From NCBI GenBank assembly GCA_947627715.1, contig CANQXK010000008.1, positions 1 through 64,000 of the forward strand: 64,000 nt of DNA. Direction: 5' to 3'. Positions 59,226 through 64,000 of the stretch are shown here, piece after piece; the stretch's first letter is position 1, and each line of letters starts with the position of its first letter. Position numbers and translations under genes: made by a program. The notes beneath the pieces are model-generated. The model saw only the letters and a list, made by a program, of their open reading frames with translations, ran no database searches and had not been told where the DNA came from. Source of the stretch: an uncultured Oscillospiraceae bacterium. GTDB taxonomy: Bacteria; Bacillota; Clostridia; Oscillospirales; Oscillospiraceae.

Positions 59226-60029
59226 ATGCGAAAGTTACGCTTGATACCGCCGGTGTTTCTGATACTGGGACTCATCGGCGCGGCTCTGCGCCGCGTGGAG
59301 CTGAGGACTGTCTTTGAGCCGGTCACGGGCCTTGCCAGGCGCGGTGCGCCTGTCAGCGTGGCGCTGCTGCTGCTCTCGGCGGGCGCTTTTGCCGTGGCGC
59401 TGGCGCTGGCAGTCGCGCTCTCCCGGCGGCTTGAAGCGCCGGAGGGGTTCAAAAGGGCCTATTATACGGGCAGCTACGGCGCGTTCGCCGTCAAGGCGCT
59501 GCTGGGCTTCACCCTCGCCGTCTGCGCCGTCCTCCTTGCCGTCACACGGGCAAAGTTTCTGGAGCTTTCAGGCGCCGCGCGGTGGATATTCCTGCTCTTC
59601 CTGGTCCTGGCGGGGCTGGGCATGGCCGCGATGGCCTATCACTCGTACACCCTCAAGGAGACGCCCCTGCTCCAGCCGGGGAGCCTGATGCCGTCCGTCC
59701 TCTACTGCTACTGGATGGTCTCCATCTACCGGGTGAACGCGGGGAACCCGGTGCTTTTGGAGTACAGCTACAGCTGCCTGGCGTTTGCCGCCGCTGCGGT
59801 GAGCGCCTATTATACCGCCGGCTACGCCTTCGGCAGGAAGAATCTCATCGGCGCGTTGAGCATGGGCTTCGCCGCGTCGTACCTCCTGCCCATCGCCGCC
59901 GTAAGTCCCGCCCCTCTGGCGCTGAGGGCGGCGATGCTGGCCACGGCCGTTTATATCACCGTGAACACCGTGCAGCTCCTGGGTTCCCTCAAGGTGAAGG
60001 AGGCCCAGGGGGAAAAGGAGGAGCCGTGA
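59226..60029 (+). CDS. Polytopic membrane protein of unknown function
   Basis: I do not recognise this 267-residue protein. It has about eight hydrophobic segments, near residues 5-22, 43-66, 84-107, 118-137, 155-170, 178-200, 207-225 and 229-250, with short loops and a charged C-terminus (LKVKEAQGEKEEP). Conserved-looking polar residues within membrane regions include YYTGSYGAFAVKA and SVLYCYWMVSIYRVN. It is monocistronic, divergent from spoIID, with its own promoter. No transporter or enzyme motif was found. Confidence 0.75.
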   Translation: MRKLRLIPPVFLILGLIGAALRRVELRTVFEPVTGLARRGAPVSVALLLLSAGAFAVALALAVALSRRLEAPEGFKRAYYTGSYGAFAVKALLGFTLAVCAVLLAVTRAKFLELSGAARWIFLLFLVLAGLGMAAMAYHSYTLKETPLLQPGSLMPSVLYCYWMVSIYRVNAGNPVLLEYSYSCLAFAAAAVSAYYTAGYAFGRKNLIGALSMGFAASYLLPIAAVSPAPLALRAAMLATAVYITVNTVQLLGSLKVKEAQGEKEEP

Positions 60030-60090
60030 GGGGGACGCGCCCGCGTGCCGGGGACCCCTTCCGCCCCGCGGGGAAGGAATAGCAAAAAGG

Positions 60091-60203
60091 CCTTCCCCAC
60101 TTGTGGGGAAGGTGGCCCGAAGGGCCGGATGAGGCCGACGATTGCCAGGGTTCCCACCTCATCCGTCGCCTGCGGCGACACCTTCCCCGCCCCGCGGGGA
60201 AGG
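60091..60203 (+). repeat. 113-bp palindromic repeat, copy 1
   Basis: The element starts CCTTCCCC and ends GGGGAAGG. Internal parts GGCCCGAAGGGCC and GTCGCCTGCGGCGAC form hairpins, and GGATGAGG is mirrored by CCTCATCC. It is identical base for base to 60266-60378. Confidence 0.9.
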
Positions 60204-60265
60204 CATTTTTTTGACGGAGGCGTGTCCTTCATACGCCGACTGACCCGTATCTGCGGAGAAAAAAG

Positions 60266-60378
60266 CCTTCCCCACTTGTGGGGAAGGTGGCCCGAAGGGC
60301 CGGATGAGGCCGACGATTGCCAGGGTTCCCACCTCATCCGTCGCCTGCGGCGACACCTTCCCCGCCCCGCGGGGAAGG
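60266..60378 (+). repeat. 113-bp palindromic repeat, copy 2
   Basis: An exact duplicate of 60091-60203, separated by 62 bp of non-repeated sequence. A related half element lies at 46410-46458. The whole gap 60030-60418 consists of these repeats and a further GC-rich hairpin at 60054-60078. Confidence 0.9.
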
Positions 60379-60418
60379 CATTTGCGCTAAATTCCCCGCC
60401 CTTTGGGCGGGGATTTTT

Positions 60419-60976
60419 CTATTCCTTTCGTCCCTTGACGGGGGTTTTGCCCAAACCGTCCTCCCAGAGGGTGATCCTGCCGCTGGACAGGGTGGCCGGG
60501 AGGTCCAGCACCCGCTGGTTGCGGGAACCGCGAAAGCGCAGGGAGATGTCCTTCTGCGCCAGGATAAATTTCCCGTCCACTAAGACGTCAATCATCGACA
60601 GCAGCTCGTCCGTCACCTCGCACCGGGGGTGGGAGCCGTCGGTGAGAAGCTCCTCCAAGGTGAAGCCGGAGTAGCACCACACGGTCTTATCCGGGTACGT
60701 CTCCCGCACCCGCCGGACGAAGGGCAGAAGCGCCCGCTGGTTCTGAGGCTCCATGGGTTCGCCGCCCAGAAGCGTCAGCCCGTTGATGTAGGAGGGGGCC
60801 AGCATGGTGAGAAGCTCGTCCTCCGTCTCCCTGGTGAAGGGCTTGCCGAAGTCAAAGTCCCAGGTCTGGGGCTGGAAGCACCCCTCGCAGTGGTTGGTAC
60901 AGCCGGAGACAAAGAGCGTCACCCGGACGCCCTGTCCGTCGGCAATGTCGCAGTTTTTGATCTCACCAAAGTTCAT
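60419..60976 (-). CDS. nrdG: Anaerobic ribonucleotide reductase activating protein
   Basis: NrdG is the radical-SAM enzyme that installs the glycyl radical on NrdD. The 185 residues have the cluster motif SGCTNHCEGCF (CxxxCxxC) and LTLLGGEPMEPQN; this length is typical. GAGGAG precedes ATG. It lies 66 bp after nrdD and is presumably co-transcribed. Confidence 0.95.
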   Translation of the reverse strand: MNFGEIKNCDIADGQGVRVTLFVSGCTNHCEGCFQPQTWDFDFGKPFTRETEDELLTMLAPSYINGLTLLGGEPMEPQNQRALLPFVRRVRETYPDKTVWCYSGFTLEELLTDGSHPRCEVTDELLSMIDVLVDGKFILAQKDISLRFRGSRNQRVLDLPATLSSGRITLWEDGLGKTPVKGRKE

Positions 60977-60995
60977 TTTTTCTCCTCACATATCA

Positions 60996-61035
60996 ATATT
61001 CCCGAGGCGTTGGCCCCGGGAATATGTTTTTTTTT
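60996..61035 (+). terminator. Terminator-like hairpin on the strand opposite nrdD-nrdG
   Basis: ATATTCCCGAGGC and GCCCCGGGAATAT (one mismatch) are followed by GTTTTTTTTT on the + strand. It lies between nrdD and nrdG, which are on the - strand, where the same bases would be a hairpin with an A tract. It may stop antisense transcription or stabilise the nrdD mRNA. Confidence 0.55.
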
Positions 61036-61042
61036 GAACGGT

Positions 61043-63241
61043 TTACAGGTGCAGGACCCGGTCGCGGATCTCCTGGGTGCGGCCCTGGTTCCAGAACTGG
61101 GTGCCGATGTAGCCGCAGGTCCGGCGGGCGACGTTCATCTTGTTCTGATCGGTGTTGCCGCACTTGGGGCAGCGCCAGATGAGCTTGCCGTCCTCCTCCA
61201 CGATGTCGATCTCCCCGTCCCAGCCGCACTCTTGGCAGTAGTCGGACTTGGTGTTCAGCTCGGCGTAGATGATGTTGTCGTAGATGAACTTCATCACCTG
61301 CAGCACCGCCTCCAGGTTGTTCTGCATATCCGGCACCTCCACGTAGCTGATGGCGCCGCCGGGGGAGAGGGCCTGGAACTCGGACTCGAACTTGAGCTTG
61401 GTGAAGGCGTCGATCTCCTCCGTGACGTGGACGTGGTAGGAGTTGGTGATGTAGCCCTTGTCGGTGATGCCCTCGATGATGCCGAAGCGCCGCTGGAGGC
61501 ACTTGGCGAACTTGTAGGTGGTGGACTCCAGGGGGGTGCCGTAGAGGGAGTAGTCGATGTTCTCAGCGGTCTTCCACTCCTTGCACTTGTCGTTCATGCG
61601 CTGCATGACGGCCAGGGCGAAGGGGGTGGCCTCCGGGTCTGTGTGGGATTTGCCGGTCATGTACTTGACGCACTCATAGAGGCCGGCGTAGCCGAGACTG
61701 ATGGTGGAGTAGCCGCCGTAGAGCAGCTTGTCGATGGGTTCGCCCTTTTTAAGGCGCGCCAGCGCGCCGTACTGCCAGAGGATGGGGGCCACGTCGGAGG
61801 GGGTGCCCAGAAGCCGCTCGTGACGGCAGCGAAGCGCCCGGTGGCAAAGCTCCAGCCGGTCGTCAAAGATCTTCCAGAACTTGTCCATGCTGCCGCCGGA
61901 GGAGAGGGCCACGTCCGGGAGGTTGATGGTGACCACGCCCTGGTTGAAGCGGCCGTAGTACTTGTGCTTGCCCGGCTCGTAGTTGCCGGCGTTGGCGATG
62001 TTGCCCACGCCCGCGTCGGTGAAGCGGTCGGGGGTCAGGAAGGAGCGGCAGCCCATGCAGGTGTACACGTCGCCCTTGAGCTCCAGCATCTTCTTCTCGG
62101 AGATGTAGTCGGGGACCATCCGGCGGGCGGTGCATTTGGCGGCCAGCTTCGTCAGCTCCCAATACCGGGACCCCTCGGTGATGTTGTCCTCCTCCAGCAC
62201 GTAGATGAGCTTGGGGAAGGCCGGGGTGACCCAGACGCCGTCCTCGTTCTTGGTGCCCTCGTAACGCTGCTCCAGGACCTCCCGGATGATGAGGGCCAGA
62301 TCCTCCCGCTCCCGCTCATTGCGCGCCTCGCCCAGGTACATGAACACGGTGACGAAGGGGGCCTGTCCGTTGGTGGTGAGGAGGGTGACCACCTGATACT
62401 GGATGGTCTGGACGCCGCGGCGGATCTCCTCGTGAAGGCGGTCCTCCACGATCTTCTGGATCTTCTCCTCCTCCGGGTTGACGCCCAGAGTCACCAGCTC
62501 GTTTTCAACCACCTTGCGAATCTTCCGGCGGGAGATGTCCACGAAGGGGGCCAGGTGCGTCAAGGAGATGGACTGGCCGCCGTACTGGTTGGAGGCCACC
62601 TGGGCGATGATCTGCGTGGCGATGTTGCAGGCGGTGGAGAAAGAGTGGGGCCGCTCGATGAGCGTCCCGGTGATGACCGTGCCGTTCTGGAGCATATCCT
62701 CCAAGTTCACCAGGTCGCAGTTGTGCATATGCTGGGCGTAATAGTCCGTGTCGTGGAAGTGGATGATGCCGGCCTCGTGGGCCTCCACGATGTCGCGGGG
62801 CAGAAGGATGCGCTCGGAGAGGTCGCGGCTGACCTCGCCCGCCATGTAGTCGCGCTGGGTGGAGTTCACCACCGGGTTCTTGTTGGAGTTTTCCTGCTTG
62901 GCCTCCTCGTTGCAGCACTCGATGAGGGAGAGGATCTTCTCATCCGTGGTGTTGCTCTGGCGCACCAGGGAGCGGGTGTAGCGGTAGGTGATGTAGTTCT
63001 TGGCCACCTCAAAGGCCCCGTGGGCCATGATCTGCTTCTCCACCAGGTCCTGGATCTCCTCCACGGAGGGGGAGCGGCCCATGGCCTCGCAGTCCAGCGC
63101 CACGGACTCGGAGATGCGCTTGATCTGGAGGGGCGTCATCCGGGAGGTCTCCTCCACGGACATATTGGCCTTGCTGATGGCGTTTTCGATCTTCCTGATG
63201 TCAAAGTCCATCTCAGCGCCGTTTCGCTTGATTATTTTCAT
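61043..63241 (-). CDS. nrdD: Anaerobic (class III) ribonucleoside-triphosphate reductase
   Basis: NrdD reduces NTPs to dNTPs without oxygen using a glycyl radical. The 732 residues contain an ATP-cone (1-~95: IKRNGAEMDFDIRKIENAISKAN), the catalytic barrel with HFHDTDYYAQHMHNCDLVNLEDML and NIANAGNYEP, a zinc-binding pair CQEC...CPKC near the C-terminus, and the glycyl-radical region RRTCGYIGTQFWNQGRTQEI. The ATP-cone implies dATP feedback. GGAGAG precedes ATG. It reflects strictly anaerobic growth. Confidence 0.96.
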   Translation of the reverse strand: MKIIKRNGAEMDFDIRKIENAISKANMSVEETSRMTPLQIKRISESVALDCEAMGRSPSVEEIQDLVEKQIMAHGAFEVAKNYITYRYTRSLVRQSNTTDEKILSLIECCNEEAKQENSNKNPVVNSTQRDYMAGEVSRDLSERILLPRDIVEAHEAGIIHFHDTDYYAQHMHNCDLVNLEDMLQNGTVITGTLIERPHSFSTACNIATQIIAQVASNQYGGQSISLTHLAPFVDISRRKIRKVVENELVTLGVNPEEEKIQKIVEDRLHEEIRRGVQTIQYQVVTLLTTNGQAPFVTVFMYLGEARNEREREDLALIIREVLEQRYEGTKNEDGVWVTPAFPKLIYVLEEDNITEGSRYWELTKLAAKCTARRMVPDYISEKKMLELKGDVYTCMGCRSFLTPDRFTDAGVGNIANAGNYEPGKHKYYGRFNQGVVTINLPDVALSSGGSMDKFWKIFDDRLELCHRALRCRHERLLGTPSDVAPILWQYGALARLKKGEPIDKLLYGGYSTISLGYAGLYECVKYMTGKSHTDPEATPFALAVMQRMNDKCKEWKTAENIDYSLYGTPLESTTYKFAKCLQRRFGIIEGITDKGYITNSYHVHVTEEIDAFTKLKFESEFQALSPGGAISYVEVPDMQNNLEAVLQVMKFIYDNIIYAELNTKSDYCQECGWDGEIDIVEEDGKLIWRCPKCGNTDQNKMNVARRTCGYIGTQFWNQGRTQEIRDRVLHL

Positions 63242-63322
63242 CGTTATCTCTCCTGTTCAACATCGTCTTGCGGGCGGCCGGGCCGCCTTCGTTCCCGTCT
63301 GAAAAACCCGGAAGTACAATCA

Positions 63323-63351
63323 AGTCTATCACCAAATCGGGGGGTTGTCAA
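63323..63351 (-). promoter_or_regulatory. Promoter of nrdDG
   Basis: On the - strand TTGACA, 17 bp, TAGACT, about 80 bp before nrdD. Confidence 0.7.
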
Positions 63352-63358
63352 GCCCAAA

Positions 63359-63407
63359 ACAGCATATATTGTGTTTTTGACATTTGGCATAACACAATAT
63401 ACAGGGA
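63359..63407 (-). promoter_or_regulatory. Two NrdR boxes upstream of nrdD
   Basis: Two 16-bp sites, 63359-63374 and 63392-63407, resemble the NrdR palindrome ACACWATATATWGTGT (about 14 and 13 matches of 16). Both contain ACACAATATA in opposite orientation. Their starts are 33 bp apart, close to three helical turns, as usual for NrdR pairs. They lie just upstream of the -35. The rest of 63408-63561 shows nothing I can assign. Confidence 0.7.
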
Positions 63408-63561
63408 TTTGCGCCGGACCAAACATTTTTTCGGTGAAACCGGCCAAAAAAGGATTTTTTTCGCGTTTTTTCGCAGGAAAGGCCGATGAAAAAGTGACAA
63501 CTGGCAGTATTTGATAATTTTTTGACAGGGGAAACCCCCAGGGAAGCGGGGCCGGGGCGGC

Positions 63562-64000
63562 TCACAGGACGATCCTGACCTCCCGGCGGGATTCGATGCT
63601 GTCCGGCGTGACGCGGCAGTCCAGGGCCAGGAGGCGGACGCCGGCGTCGGAGGCGGCCTTCAGCGCATCGGCGAAGGCGGGGTGGGCGGCGCGATTGGGG
63701 GTGAAGAAGCGGACGTCCTCCATCTGGACCACGAACACGGCCCAGGCGGAGTAGCCCGCCGCGACGCACCGGGCAAGCTCCCGGAGGTGCCGGACGCCGC
63801 GCTGGGTGGGCGCGTCGGGGAAGAGGACAACGCCGTCCTGCTCCAGGGTCACGCCCTTGACCTCGCAGAACGCACGCTCGGCGGCGTTTTCCACATAGAA
63901 GTCCAGCCTTGAGCTGCCGAAGGGCGTCTCAGGCCGGATGAGGGTGGGGGAGGGCAGCAGGAGGCCGGCGGCCAGATACTCCCCAAAGACCCGGTTGGGC
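63562..64000 (-). CDS. sfsA: SfsA family protein, partial (N-terminus beyond the window)
   Basis: The last ~145 residues of SfsA, named for sugar fermentation stimulation, with nucleic-acid-binding or nuclease-like features in the family. PNRVFGEYL, SSRLDFYVE, CEVKGVTLE, FPDAPTQRGVRHLREL, FVVQMEDV and FTPNRAAHPAFADAL match the conserved core, including the catalytic-looking Asp-Glu-Lys series. The frame continues past base 64000; the GTG at 63894 is internal. Confidence 0.93.
   Translation of the reverse strand, partial: PNRVFGEYLAAGLLLPSPTLIRPETPFGSSRLDFYVENAAERAFCEVKGVTLEQDGVVLFPDAPTQRGVRHLRELARCVAAGYSAWAVFVVQMEDVRFFTPNRAAHPAFADALKAASDAGVRLLALDCRVTPDSIESRREVRIVL

Noticed and set aside
60629-63514. 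Very long open frame on the + strand opposite nrdG and nrdD
   Set aside because: It is the antisense of a strongly conserved gene in a GC-rich genome, where stop codons are rare; composition (His/Val/Gly/Leu runs) is typical of such shadows.

Overview
The window is a GC-rich chromosomal segment from an anaerobic, endospore-forming member of the Clostridia, most like the Oscillospiraceae. The signs are spo0A, spoIVB, spoIID and a complete spoIIIA operon, the LL-diaminopimelate aminotransferase DapL, the oxygen-sensitive class III ribonucleotide reductase, acetate kinase, a tyrosyl T-box, and families of short palindromic intergenic repeats. I see no prophage, CRISPR array, rRNA or tRNA. A perfect parS site (58051-58066) suggests the origin-proximal part of the chromosome.

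Layout. (1) 1-3457, + strand: end of gpmI, eno, and a DUF4349 lipoprotein. (2) 3648-11841, - strand: one nine-gene operon with all seven shikimate-pathway steps (aroF, aroB, aroQ, fused aroE-aroK, aroA, aroC) plus tyrA and pheA. It lies behind a Phe/Tyr-rich leader peptide and an intrinsic terminator, a classic attenuator. (3) 11977-18535: an M3 peptidase, a YtrA-type GntR regulator with its ABC transporter, an SLH-domain protein whose Shine-Dalgarno lies in a hairpin, and asnB behind a leader terminator. (4) 18820-25174: dapL, carA and an unusual carB whose product carries a DapF-like C-terminal domain lacking both catalytic cysteines. (5) 25495-30965: spo0A and spoIVB, an M14 peptidase, upp, tsaB and tsaE.

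(6) 31250-49450, + strand: the long Firmicutes sporulation/housekeeping cluster spoIIIAA-AH, Asp23-family gene, nusB, a TsaD paralogue, xseA, xseB, ispA, a ~645-nt structured RNA, oapA, dxs, tlyA, nadK, argR, recN, then an aldo/keto reductase. The RNA between ispA and oapA has its own consensus promoter, a closing helix joining its two ends, and the synteny and length expected of OLE RNA. (7) 49464-53367: Tyr T-box, zinc-ribbon protein, tyrS, nitroreductase, and an ECF sigma factor with its membrane partner. (8) 53556-64000: a small operon ending in a MIF-family tautomerase, ackA, tmcAL, parS, spoIID, a membrane protein, two identical palindromic repeats, nrdG and nrdD under probable NrdR control, and a partial sfsA.

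The genes are mostly core metabolism and sporulation. The most unusual items are the CarB-DapF-like fusion, the OLE ribonucleoprotein locus, the single attenuator over the whole aromatic pathway, and several apparent cis-regulatory RNA structures.
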